This document shows positions 28,199-40,900 of a stretch of DNA of 47,975 bases, piece after piece. Source of the DNA: a virus; IMG/VR virus record IMGVR_UViG_3300008267_000079, positions 1-47,975 of that record; one strand, written 5' to 3'. The translations under genes were made by a program, and so were the position numbers. Below the pieces are notes generated by a model. The model was not told the origin of the DNA, searched no databases, and saw only the letters and a program-made list of their open reading frames with translations. Position 1 is the first letter of the stretch, and the number at the start of each line of letters is the position of its first letter.

Positions 28199-28627
28199 AT
28201 GTCATTTGATTTAAAAATTTTTAAAGGTGATTTGCAGATTAATAATTCCGGTTCTATTGTAACTGTATCTGGAAATCAAAAATTAAGACAAGACATTATT
28301 AAAATCTTGTTGACTGCTTATGGTGATAATAAATATCATCCTGGCTACGGAAGTGGTCTTGGACAGATAGAAATTGGATCTACTGATTTTAAATTAACTG
28401 AAGCAGAAATAAAAAATACTGCATTATCAGCAATTAATGGATTAATTGCTATGCAAAGAAGGCAGGCAAGATCTCAGACTTTGTCTCCGTCCGAAGTAAT
28501 TGTTTCTGTTTTAGACATTGGTGTTTTAAGAGATAGTGTTGATCCAAGATTGTATAATCTAAGAATATCTGTACTAACACAACAGTTAACAGAAGTTTTT
28601 GATAACATCACTATTAGGCTGATGTAA
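28199..28627 (+). CDS. gp25-like baseplate wedge protein
   Basis: At 142 residues this is the usual size for the gp25/gpW wedge family, which links the sheath to the baseplate wedges and starts sheath assembly. The conserved core is seen at residues 28-54: KLRQDIIKILLTAYGDNKYH, then PGYGSGL, the family pattern of a helix, a Thr and the PEYG-type turn. The usual Glu-Pro-Arg triad of this family is not evident: the matching region reads GDNKYHPGYG. The C-terminus (VDPRLYNLRISVLTQQ) shows the final strand. It is followed after 9 bp by the J-like wedge, the normal partner. The ribosome binding site is AGGTTGAG. Confidence 0.82.
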   Translation: MSFDLKIFKGDLQINNSGSIVTVSGNQKLRQDIIKILLTAYGDNKYHPGYGSGLGQIEIGSTDFKLTEAEIKNTALSAINGLIAMQRRQARSQTLSPSEVIVSVLDIGVLRDSVDPRLYNLRISVLTQQLTEVFDNITIRLM

Positions 28628-28636
28628 GGGGTTCAT

Positions 28637-31600
28637 ATGGCTAGCTCTAGGGGTTTTAGTGACATAGTAAATTCAATGATTGAAAGGCTCAAGATTAGCC
28701 AGCCAAATCTAGATACAAAGCCAGGAAGTGTATCTAGGGATTTATTCATTGATCTTCCAGCCGATCAGATTGCTAGATTTTATAATGTTTTGAATGTTTT
28801 ATCTCAAAAACAATCTCTAGCATCATCATCTGGACAGGACCTAGACCTTTTGGCTAGTAATTTTGGCATAGGAAGAAAGACTGGCTCTCCATCTTCAGGT
28901 TTTATAATTGTTTGTGCAAATAATTTCTCTTCTGATATTCCAATTCCAACCGGAACTACTGCAACATCTAGAAATGGTTTGACCTACAAAACACTTGGAA
29001 ACTACTCAATGTCTGTCGGTGATAAGGGTAGGCTTGCAGCAAACGCCAATAGACTTAAAAAGGCTCTAAATATTGCTGGAATCACTGCAAATTACGCTTT
29101 AGAAATTCCAGTTGAATGCACTAGGGTTGGTTCCTCTGGAAATATTTCATCCCTGCAAATAGTTTCTTTTGATGTAAATTTAAATGGCTTAACTGTTACC
29201 AACTTAACACCATTTTCTGGCGGACAAAATAGAGAAGGTGATGACGGTTTTAGGTCTAGAATTTTGTCAATCTTTAGTGGAGCCAATATTGGTACTGGAT
29301 CTGGATATAGGTCGGCAATACTATCTCTAAACGGTGTTCAAGATGTTAACATTGTAGAGCCCGGTAGCTCTCTAATGTTAAGAGATGGAACAGAGACCAT
29401 TGCCACATCTGATGGTAGTACTAGAATTTTAAATTCTGGAAATGGAGGTAAGGTAGATATATACGTTCTAGGAAATAGAACAGAGCCAGTTTCTGAATCA
29501 TATATTTTTACAGATTTATCTGGTAAAGGCGATCCCACTAGAGAAGAGAACGATTATATTCTAGGTCAGCAGAACCAAGATTTAACTAGAACAATAGAGG
29601 AAAGAAGGCTTTTGGCCTTAAAAAATAATAACTTGCCACTCCAACCAGTTGGGAATATTGTTTCAATTGTTGGCAGTAGATCTGGTGAGTTAGTTCAAAA
29701 ATATACAAATCAATTTGGAGAGGTTAATGGTAACTTTGAGCTAATCAAAGATACCTCAGATGGAGTTGGTGGAAGTCCATTTGGTTATGATAAAATTCAT
29801 TTTATTTCTGGTGTCAAAAAAGTATCTGGAGAGTCTATTGCCAAAGGCTCTATCAATAGTATAGACTCCTTATCATTTACAGACATTAACACTTTAGATC
29901 AAATATATCTAGATGTATCTGAAGCCAATGAAGCATCTTTTGTTAATAAGACAAATAGAAGCATTATAAATCTTGTTCATAGACCAGTAGTTAGAGTTAA
30001 TAGGGTGCAAAATTTAACTACAAGTGAAGTTTATGTTATATCTAATCAAAATTTTGATGAAAAAACTGGTCTAAATATTAGTGGTCAAATTTCAATTTCA
30101 GGAAAACAACTTCCGGCCCCATCCGATGTTGTTTCTGTAAACTATATTTGGAGAAAGTATTTTAATCCATCGGTTGATTTTGCTGGAAATGATAATATAT
30201 CTGTATATAAAACTACCTCCAGCTCTGATGTGGTTGATTGGACCACTCCAAATGGAATAAGAAAAGAAGAATCGGTAATAAGCATTAGTGATGACGGCCT
30301 AGAGTATCAGGTAGAAATATCTAATAATATCACTTCAATTGCTTCTATTTGGACTGAGTCATCAACAAACTCTACTTTATCTACTGTAACAGTTAGTGGC
30401 GTAGAAAGCGTTGGAGTAGATCTCTCATCTCTTGGAGAAGTAATAAATAATGTAATTTCTATAAAGAGAGTTTCAGATAATTTAGAGTTATATAATACCA
30501 CTAAAAATGATGGTACCATCATTGGCTATAAGATCATATTGCCATCCGATTCTATGGGGACTGCAGGAGAGGCAGTTTCAGTTTTCTATAATAAGATAGA
30601 ATTGTATAATTTTGATGGAACCGATGGTACTTTTGCAAATAACCTTATCACGCTTCCAAGTGAACAGGCTAGAGAAATACAAAATATTAATGATATTGTT
30701 ACTACACTTTATGTTAATCAATCAACTATTTATGTATCTTATGTTGCAAAAATAGATTTTTTAATTTCTCAAACAGATTTATCTAATCTACCAATTCAAT
30801 CATTGACCAATGAAAATACATTGGCAGGAATTGGCGGTAATATAGATATCCTAAGACAGCCTATAGAGTTCAACTTTACTGATGCATTGCCTTCATCCAT
30901 TTTTAGATATGGTCCATCTGAAATAAGATTTGTTTTTTCTTCCATTGTAAATCCAGGAAAGATAAAAGTACAAGGATCATCTTTCAACAGTTATATATTG
31001 GAAGTTTCAGGAATACATACAAACGGCAGGATAGTAAACATAACTAATAGTTTATTATCTACTTTAAATTTAAATTCAATCCCTTCATCTTATAGTATTG
31101 CAAAAATTGATAAATTATTCTATGTAAGTGGAGGTTTAACCAAAGAAATTGAAATTCATGGATATGGTTTATTAGATAACTTGTATGATCAAAATAGATC
31201 ATCAAAAGATACATTATTATCTAATTTAGAATTTTCAATCCCATCACATTCTGGAAATCCAAGTTCTTTTAACTCTGGAGATACCATTAAAGTTCATTGT
31301 CAAATTTTAAATACAAATGAACAAGAAGATGTTTATGCTAGAACATCTGGTGCAAAAATAACTAGAAACACATTTGGCAGAATAAATTCAATTTCAATTT
31401 TAAATGGATTTAAAAATACTGCAGGAATACTAAGAGGAACCCTAGAGGCTACCCCTTTTAACCAGCCTATCTCATTTACAAATTATAATGTAGATTATTC
31501 ATTTTCTGCTCCAAAAAATGGCGAAAGATTACAGGTTACATATAATCTAAATAGATTAGTTATAGACGCAACTCAGGCCGTAGAGTCTGCAAGGCCAATT

Positions 31601-31948
31601 ACTGCAGATGTTTTGGTCAAGGAAGCTTTTTCTATACAGGTTGACGTTTCAGGCACAATACTAGTAAATGATGACTTTCTAGCAGAAGCGGATTCTATCG
31701 AACAAAATGTTATTACTGCAATAACTGGTTTACTTACCACTAATTCTCTTGGATCAAGGGTCGACTATTCTGATGTCTCTTCTGTGGCTGCCGGTGTAAG
31801 AGGTGTTGATTCGGTTAGTATTTCCCTATTCAATAGATCTGGTGAAACAGGTCGAAAAGCTTTTATTTACGCACTAGAGAATCAGACTATTATTCCTGGT
31901 ACAATTATTATAAACGCAGTTTCTAAAGATAAATTTAGAATTAATTAA
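28637..31948 (+). CDS. Baseplate wedge protein J-like (gp6/gpJ family)
   Basis: This protein forms the core of the wedges that encircle the hub. The N-terminal region (TKPGSVSRDLFIDLPADQIA, SGQDLDLLASNFGI, IPIPTGTTATSRNGLTYKT) is the classic start of Baseplate_J proteins. The core (FRSRILSIFSGANIGTGSGY, then GVQDVNIVEPG) follows at about residues 205-245. The end (residues about 980-1103) repeats the J pattern: SARPITADVLVKEAFSIQ, SSVAAGVRGVDSVSISLF. At 1103 residues it is longer than T4 gp6 (660) or P2 gpJ (302), with beta-rich insertions at about 250-950. AAGGGG precedes the ATG. Its position right after gp25 is conserved. Confidence 0.88.
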   Translation: MASSRGFSDIVNSMIERLKISQPNLDTKPGSVSRDLFIDLPADQIARFYNVLNVLSQKQSLASSSGQDLDLLASNFGIGRKTGSPSSGFIIVCANNFSSDIPIPTGTTATSRNGLTYKTLGNYSMSVGDKGRLAANANRLKKALNIAGITANYALEIPVECTRVGSSGNISSLQIVSFDVNLNGLTVTNLTPFSGGQNREGDDGFRSRILSIFSGANIGTGSGYRSAILSLNGVQDVNIVEPGSSLMLRDGTETIATSDGSTRILNSGNGGKVDIYVLGNRTEPVSESYIFTDLSGKGDPTREENDYILGQQNQDLTRTIEERRLLALKNNNLPLQPVGNIVSIVGSRSGELVQKYTNQFGEVNGNFELIKDTSDGVGGSPFGYDKIHFISGVKKVSGESIAKGSINSIDSLSFTDINTLDQIYLDVSEANEASFVNKTNRSIINLVHRPVVRVNRVQNLTTSEVYVISNQNFDEKTGLNISGQISISGKQLPAPSDVVSVNYIWRKYFNPSVDFAGNDNISVYKTTSSSDVVDWTTPNGIRKEESVISISDDGLEYQVEISNNITSIASIWTESSTNSTLSTVTVSGVESVGVDLSSLGEVINNVISIKRVSDNLELYNTTKNDGTIIGYKIILPSDSMGTAGEAVSVFYNKIELYNFDGTDGTFANNLITLPSEQAREIQNINDIVTTLYVNQSTIYVSYVAKIDFLISQTDLSNLPIQSLTNENTLAGIGGNIDILRQPIEFNFTDALPSSIFRYGPSEIRFVFSSIVNPGKIKVQGSSFNSYILEVSGIHTNGRIVNITNSLLSTLNLNSIPSSYSIAKIDKLFYVSGGLTKEIEIHGYGLLDNLYDQNRSSKDTLLSNLEFSIPSHSGNPSSFNSGDTIKVHCQILNTNEQEDVYARTSGAKITRNTFGRINSISILNGFKNTAGILRGTLEATPFNQPISFTNYNVDYSFSAPKNGERLQVTYNLNRLVIDATQAVESARPITADVLVKEAFSIQVDVSGTILVNDDFLAEADSIEQNVITAITGLLTTNSLGSRVDYSDVSSVAAGVRGVDSVSISLFNRSGETGRKAFIYALENQTIIPGTIIINAVSKDKFRIN

Positions 31949-31956
31949 GGCATAAA

Positions 31957-34900
31957 ATGGCATTAAGACCTAATACATTACAGGTAATCTCTTCTACTCA
32001 GATTGAGCTAGGGTTTAATAAAAAGTTATCTACACTGATTAATGTAGATAACTTTTCAGTAAGCTCTTCCGTTGGTCTGGAGGATAGTATTAAAATACTT
32101 GATACTCTTGTATCTGGATCGTCTATTGTCATAACAACTAATCCGCAAGTTTCTGGAACTTTATATCTCTTAATTTTAAAAGATACTGATCAGATTAAAT
32201 TTACAGCCGAAGACGGTGATAGACTGGCCAATGATGATGTTAGTCGATCAGTATATTTTGTAGGGGCTGACTCTTATAACCCTATTAGAGATAGAATTTT
32301 TTTAAATGTACCAAAGACCTACTCACTAGATGGCTCTAGTGTTAGAAATATCTTATCTGCTCAAGCAGAAGATCTTTATCAAGTTGAAAAACATATTGGA
32401 GAGATTTTATCTGATAACTATATTTCTGTTAGAGTTGAAGACGAATATAGAATCAGAGGCAGTGGTGCCAAGGATCGACTTGCCCATGAAAATGCCTACT
32501 TAATAGAGTCTATTTCAAAGTACCCATCTGGTAGAAATTTAATTTTTAAAGAGCTATATTTTAATTCTAATTCCAATATTAATTCTCAGAAATTTATCTC
32601 TGATTATCCAATTTCTTTACAGCAAGAACTTCATTCTGAAGAGATTATTTTTTCTAATTTAAGCTCTAATATTTCTGGTTACTTGTTAAAATTAGAAAAA
32701 AATAATATCATTAAACTAGAAAGCCTTTCAATTATTAAGGAGGCTAACGGTGCTTGTGATCAAATAGAGTATATTTATAATATTGAAAAATTAAATTATT
32801 CAATAAAAAATAATAAATACGATCCATATAGGGCCTTCTCCTATGCTAGCTTGGAGTCCAATGAAATCTTATTATCAGAATCTTCCGGCTTTATACTTCC
32901 ATCTCCAGGTGATACAATCAAGATATCTTACCTATATAAAGATGTATCTAGGAAAATCAATCTCGACTCTATTTTAGTATATAATACTGAAGAAGTTACC
33001 TATGAAGCCGTACCACAGGAATCTACCAGATTCTTTCTAAAGAATGCTCCAATTACTAATCAGTCTGGTGAGCTGGGCGTAGTTGGAGATCTAAACATTA
33101 GTAGCTCAAGCGGTGCAGTTTTTCTATATGAAATTCCATTCAACACTTCAAAACTACCATCTTTCGCCGGGGAATATGCGGTAAATTATCAAACAGGAGA
33201 GGTGATAGTTTTTGGCGGAGATAATATCTTCGGAACTAGTGATGGTCAGTATTATGTAGATTATTTTTATAGAAAAACATATAATAAAAATTTAGATTAT
33301 TATATAGATGGTACAGACTTTGCTGCTACTTCTGGTAGATCACTGCAAAAATCTTTTGCAATAATATCCTTTAGTTATCAGCAGCAGTTTGTAGATGGTG
33401 TCGATTATAAATCAGAAATACACACTGAAGTTTTAAATGAACAAGTTGAAGATAATTTGCTTTCAACTTTTACAATAAAAACAAATAATGGACCAATTAC
33501 AAAAGTATTTTCAATATATAATCAAACTAGTGGAGAAACTTATCAGCCTGTTTCATTTTATAAGAATGAAATTAACTTTTCAGGAATAAATCCCCCTAAA
33601 TTTTTATCTGCTAAAAATGCTATCCCAAAGTTTGATAAAGTACAAAATGAAAAAATTACGCCTTATTTTAAGTTTTTAAATTCTATTTTTAAATTTAAAA
33701 TTATTGATAACTCAAGTTTAAATAATATTGTGGTTTATCCACCAATTCCATCTCATTTGATCAATACAATATCTCCAGACTATCTTTTGAAAGACGCTGA
33801 TGGAAATATTAAAAATATGAACATTAAGTTTTTTGCAGAACCAGATGGAAATTTAAATATAAATTCTTTTGCACTAACAAGCTCTTCAGATCTTCCTGAC
33901 TTAAATGCAGAGTATTATATTGGATTAAATTGTCTATCGGTTCAGCTAGAAAATAAAAATATTTTAAATAAACAAAATGATGCAATTGGAAGCTTTATTG
34001 ATGCCTCGTTAACTTTAAGCGAAACTTACTTTGTTAATGAAAAATGTTTTTTTAATGATAGTGAATTTTATAATTCTTCAAAAACTAAACTGACCAATGA
34101 TCAAAACAATAAATCTATTATTACAATTACTTTGGCCAACTTACAAGAGGCCGGTGACTATATAGTAGATTATTTCAATGGAGTCATTCATGTTGCTGTT
34201 GGTTTAGATTACGATGTAGATTTGGGATACGCCTCCTATGATCATGCAAAGGTAATTTCTAACGATGTTAATATCATCACATGTGATGGAGCTTATAGAA
34301 GGAAGAGTCTATCTGATAAAAATTACTCTTATCTGATAGATAAAACATCTATAGATAATGGAATTTATTTTCAAAATTTAAATTCATCTTTTGAAATTCC
34401 AGATAACTCTACAGTCTTAGATCTAAATGGGGCTGAAGTAGAAACTAATTTGGTAACAGATGATTATCTAATTTATCCAAGATTGGCTCCAACTACATTT
34501 TATGGAATTTATAAACTAGATAGTATTTTTGGAAACAATTCATCTAACCCCAGCTATCGAGAGAGTGCCTCCTCTCAATATGCTGCGCTAGAATCAGTAA
34601 TAAACGGTGGAAAAAACTTATTTTTACCATCATTTAAGATAGAAAATAATTATCTAGATTTAAAAAATAATAAAATATTTAAAGCAAAAAATAATTCTGG
34701 ATATACTTTCTCTATTGAAAAAGAAAACTTTGGATTTATTTATAGCATTAAAAATCTGACTCTTAATACAGAAATTTCAGACCAAACACTTGATGGTTTA
34801 AAATTCCCTACCGAAATTTATAGCGTTGAAGATCTAGGCTCTCAAAGTAAGATTTATATAGATGCAAATTTAAATATCAATCTATCTAATGATTATATAA

Positions 34901-37900
34901 AAGATAGTATTGGTTTAAAATTTAAAATTGTTTCTTATGATAGCATTACTGGCGAGACTATTATTTTAAATATAACTGATATTTCTGGATATATAATTCC
35001 AGAGGATGGAGTCGCTAAAGTTGTTAATGAAATTTCTCTGACAGAAACAAGCTCTAGTATTTTAGTTAATATTTCTGAAGAATGTTTAATCAATAATTTA
35101 AACCAAATTCAAATTATTTATGTAAATGATTTTATCCCATTACCAGGAACTAGGTTAGCCACATGGTACAGCTCTGGAAGTATTTATTATGATTACACCT
35201 ATACTTCTGATTATTTAGTTGTTTCTTATGAGTATGGTGATAATGAAATTAACTGGCAAATTAATAACTCTATATCAGAGTCAGAACCATATTATGTAAC
35301 ATATAGATATGGTGCTTTAAGAGATTCTTTAAAAAATAATTTTGGTTTATTAACCAAGATTCCATTCTTTACCAAATTTCTACAAAACACAGATAGAGAG
35401 GTTTATAGGAAAGCATTACAAGGTACACTTGAAGCTTTTTCTAGAGGCCCTGTCATTTCTTCTTTTGAAAATCTAATAGAAAAATTTACAGAGCAGACAC
35501 CTGAAATTTCCGAATCTTTCTTTGGATCATGGATTTTGGGTAGAGATCTACTTAACCCACAAAATATAGATTACAGTGGTATACTTAAATTTGAATCTGG
35601 AAAATTTGATTCCGGTGTTATAGTTAACGATAATTTAACTATAACAACTCCAGCCAAGACAAGCATAAATTTGGACGAGGGGACCTTTAGCTGCTGGGTT
35701 AGAAATGATTGGTATGGCATTAATAATGATGCTAATTTGACTTTTGATTTTTCTAAAATGTCAGAAATTAATTTTAATTTAAAAATTAATTCTAATATTT
35801 TCAAAGATCAAAACTTTGAATTATTTATGTCAGATGATAGATATGGTGTCACAGATTGGACTGGAGATTACCTATCAATTTATAACTACCAATCTATTGA
35901 AAATGGTAGTGAGGAGATAGGTCCATTTGGTATCACCAAATACCATGATAGATTAAATTCTTCCAAATTTTCCAAGCACTCCATTTCCTTCTCCGCCAGC
36001 CTAGCCAGCACCTCGGAGTCACTCTCTGGGTTCTACAGGAATGACCCTGGAGCCCTCTCTGAGAGGCTTTCGACCTTTGGCATGGGTATGTTCCACTCTG
36101 GGATTCCAGCCTCTTCTAGAGGGTACCTGGGTGACGGGCTGGAGATCTTCCTCAGCTACTATACAAGCCCTTTTATTGTATCGGTTGGGGATGATAATAG
36201 AGTACTAATGTTAGCTGGAGCCCTAGCTCCAATTATCAATTCAGTTACTGAAAGAGTATATGTTTTAAAAATTGAAGATGAAGATGTTTCTCAAAATGAC
36301 ATCCCTAATTTCGATGGACCATATATTATCAGGAATTGTAATTGTGTTACCTATGAAGATTTACCTTCTCTTGAAAAATTTAGAGATGAAGATTTTAATA
36401 AGATAAAAATTCAATTAACTGAAGGAATAAATATTTCATATCTATCTGATAAGTTTAATATTATCGATGATATAAGTGGATGCAAATACGTTCTTGAAGA
36501 TGGAAGAGTTTATACAATTAAATCTTTTATAGATGCTGCTAATAAAGAAGTCAATTTCATTCCAAATGATGGAGTTATTTATGGTTTCTATGTCGACAGA
36601 ATTCCTGACAATCAGCAGCACATTACACAGCAAGGAAGTGCTACCATAAACTCCACAAAGCCTAGTGGAATTGGAATAATATTAACTCCAGTTGTATCTG
36701 TTATTAGGCAAAAATTTGATTCAGAATATTTATATAACTTTAATGCAAAACCAATTTTAGTAAACTTTACTACAAAAAATCTAAATCTAGATATAGATAG
36801 AAATCCAATTTTAAATAAAGTTAGTTTTAAACTTAATAATTATAATTTTGATGTTGCATATTCTGATTTACTTTTGGTAAATCAATATTCTGAATTATTT
36901 GATTTTCTAAACTTAAACTCTTGGTTTAACTCAGAGTATGGTTTAAGCTATGAAATAAATGGTATTTCTGATTTAAATAATAAAATATTTATTGGGTGTT
37001 TAGATTCTGTTGTTAAAAATAAAATAAATATTTCAAAATTTAATTATTCAATTGAAGAAGGTTTAGGTCTAGAAAATATTTATATTGGATCTTCAAAGGT
37101 TAATCCTAAGAGCTATATTTTTACAATTAATAAAGATCTTAACTATGTTTATGGCAGACCAGATATTGATACAGCTAGTAAATCTGTCTATATCTGGTTT
37201 GATGAAAATTGTATTGTAGATGGAAATAGTGTTGGAAGCTGGAAGTTCAAGTCAGTCATTCCAAATCAATCTATTATCTCAATTGGACCAGAAGGCTATA
37301 CGGCAATTGATGGCTATAATATAGACTATGAATCAGTAGAGCTTCAAGATTATATCGAAGGAAGAATAACGACTGATGGTGGTTTCTCCTATGCCAAGTC
37401 AACCCTAGATGATTCAGAGTGCCCAGTAGATTCTTGTGATGCAAGATATAGATTCTGCGGTCAATCACTGTTAGAAGGAGGTGGATGGAAATCTCTCTAC
37501 AATCTTGGCAGTGATCTTATCAATACAATTATAGGTGGAACAGAGCATAATATTTATGACTGGAAAAAATCTGGAGAATTTAGTACATCTTTAGTTAACA
37601 ATATATATAGAATAAATAATATTCAAGATTCAAATAGCTATCTTTATCTGCCATTAAATTGTATGCAAGATTTGCAATACGAAATTTCATTTAAAGTACT
37701 AGACTTTGATGAAAGTATTGTTGGGTCAAATTCTGGAAAATTCTCAGGCAATATCGTTGGTAATTTAATCGGAACAACCATTGCGGAAATTTTTGATGGA
37801 TCAAAAGATCTCAAGATTTCTCTTGCTGCCAGCTCTACTCAGAAGTATTTGGCCATTTTAGATGGTATCTCTGGAAGCATTTTGGATCTAGTGCCATTTA

Positions 37901-40900
37901 ATTGGTATGATAATACTTTTAATAGCTTACAAGTTACTGTAAATAAATACAGTGATTTAATTACAATTTATTATAAAAATAATATTATTTCAAGAATTAA
38001 ATATTCTATACTTGAAACTTACAACTATAGTTGCGATAATATATTAGAGCCTGGACTTTATATTAAGTTTAATGATAAAGATATAGTTTCTAATAACTTT
38101 ATAGAAACTTATAATCAAATATCTTTAGATATAGATTATATTGAATTAAATCTAATCTCTAGCAAGATTGATACAAATTTAGAAGATAATGATACATTAT
38201 TAATTCAAACAGATCTTATTGACTTTAAATTTTACAATAAAGCAGATGGATATCTTGATGCCTATGGATATATGGAGTCTGGATCAGACATAGATACCCT
38301 GGTATTGGTTTCTGATTTAGAGAGATATATTTTTGATTCTGGTGAGGATCTTTCTACAAATAGAATTTCTCTATATAAAGATTTTTATGGATACTTAAAC
38401 TTTAGAATTTATGATTCTTTATATCAAAAAGATAAAAACTTCTATAATATAGCCACAAATATTAAGGATTTTTTGCCAGGAGACTTCCACCACATAGGGG
38501 CTTCATGGAGGTTTAATACTGAGTATAGAAAAGATGAAATGCATCTTTTTATAGACGGCAAAGAAGTACCATCTCTCTATAAGTTTGGAGGATACGTTTC
38601 ACCCTGGAAAGATTCCAAGGTTGGAGATATTGCCAAAGATATTATTCAGGATTTTTCAGAGACAAAACTGTCCTTTTATGACACCTATAATGATGGTCAA
38701 GTTTTAGCCGGACAGAATTATCTATCATCATCTTCTGCCAACTTTGATCACAATGACGTTGGCAGATCTATCATTATCAAGGAAGGTGGTCTTGCTTCCG
38801 AGCTAAACAATAAAGCCTTTATTATAAGCTCTGTAGATGGAAACAGCATTTACCTTCTAGAGATAGAAAGTTTGACTCCATATTATTTTACAACTTCTAG
38901 TTCAAATATAGAGTTTTATAGACCTCCTCATGTAAACGGAAATTTACTAGGAACTATTTTTAGTTCTACAAAGTTTGAAATTTATCAAATAAATTGCAAA
39001 AAAGAAAAACAAGAACTAGGAGGAGTTTTATATACTGTAGATAATGGTGTTATTTCTATAGTAAATAATAATGTTGATAATCCAAAATATAGAATAAATC
39101 TAAACAATGGAAATATAGACTTTTTATACAAAGATATAAATTGTAATTGGCTTGGCTCAGTAGAAATCTCAGATCTTGATATATGGATTGAAAATTTTGG
39201 ATTAAATAAATCTAAAATTTTTGAAAAAATAAACTATTCTAGCAATAGAATATTAGGTCCAGAATATCTAGATCAGGTATCGGGCTTTATTACTAATATG
39301 CCAGAACCCATAGATTTGAGCTCTGTTAAGATCAAGAGGATCTTGCTGGATGACAACATTCCATCTGGAACTATTGACGAAAATATCTTCTCCTTTGAAT
39401 TAGAAAATGAACTGCTTGTAAGCTCTGAGTATCAAAGCCCTAATTATGGAAGGTTAATTTCCATTAAGTTTGATTCAGATAATATAGCTTATTGTACTGA
39501 TGGATATTCAGTAGAAAATTATCTATATATTGAAGGTGAAAATTTAGATGGATTTATTTCAGAGTATATTTATATAAATGAAAATAAAATATATAATCTT
39601 TCTAATTTCTATACCAAGATAACTAAAATTTCTGGAAATTTCAATATAATAGACAATAATTATGAACCATTATTGTTCTCAGTTTTTGAAACTAATAGTA
39701 TTACAGAAAGCAATAATAGTGGAAATTATGCTGATGTTTATAAATATTCAAATGGAATTTTTTACATCACCACCCATGGAAGCTATGGACAGGTATCTTA
39801 TGAGCTTCCATCTGGGCTGTATACATTCGATTATCCATCATATCTGAGTATTAGACTACCAAGAGTTGGTGATAAACTATTCCTAGGATCTAACATGCTG
39901 GGTCAAAAACAGCTTGGAGGACTCTTGGATGAGGTAAAAATTATCACTGAGATGTCTGGTGATACAAGAGATTATCAATCTAATAGTGTATTTTCAAAGA
40001 GTATTACAGAAGAATTTGTATCTAACAAAAAGCCTTGCCCTGATGAGCAAACTATCTTCTTGTCACATTTTGATAATCCATTTGAATTACAAATTAGAAG
40101 ACTTAGAAATAAAATATTTTTAAATACAAAAGATAATTTTAAATATAAGTTAAATGATAAAGATTTAGAATTATTGTCTAAGTTTATTAATGATAAAACT
40201 AAATTTATTTCAGAAATGAAAAAATTAGGATATACAGAAAGTATAGCCGAAGAAACTTATGTAGAATCTCATATGGCAGATGGAGGACCTCTTTTCAATG
40301 AGGCCAGATATGCTGATAATAATGAGTTGATTGTAGGCTTTAATAGCGTAAATAATACTTTTGGTTATTCTGGAAAATTCTATAATAGACCACCAGATAA
40401 TTATTCCGCTCCAAATATTTTTGATAAAAACAATGGAACAATAGAAGTTTGGGTTAGTCCGTTATTATCTACAGATACAGATAATCAAAGGAGAGTTATT
40501 TTTGACTCTTATAATGTCAAGACTGCATTTGTGGTGCCAACTTCTACTGGAATTATTGAGCTACCAACTTCTGCTGAAAAAATTGTTTCTATAACACTAC
40601 CTCAATCAAAAGATTCTAGTCTCTATAAGACAACTAGATATGATGAAATTTCTAGATCTAGAATATCTGGAAGATTAGACGGTGGTACTGGAACTTTAAA
40701 TAATTTTGCAAATGGTGCTATCTTAAAAAATGATGGAAAAATTGTTGTATTAAAAACAAAATTAATTAGCAATGATCCTGTTTTGGTCAAATACTTTGAA
40801 AAGAATTCAAATCAGTCCAGAATACAAATTTATATCGAAAGTGAAAAAATTTATTTTGAAATATCAAATAAATACTCAACATATTTGGTTTATCAAGTTA

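Noticed and set aside
2620-31948. Extracellular contractile injection system or type VI secretion rather than a phage
   Set aside because: A tape measure with frameshifted chaperones and a terminator-like gene are present, and there is no AAA+ ATPase or T6SS gene.
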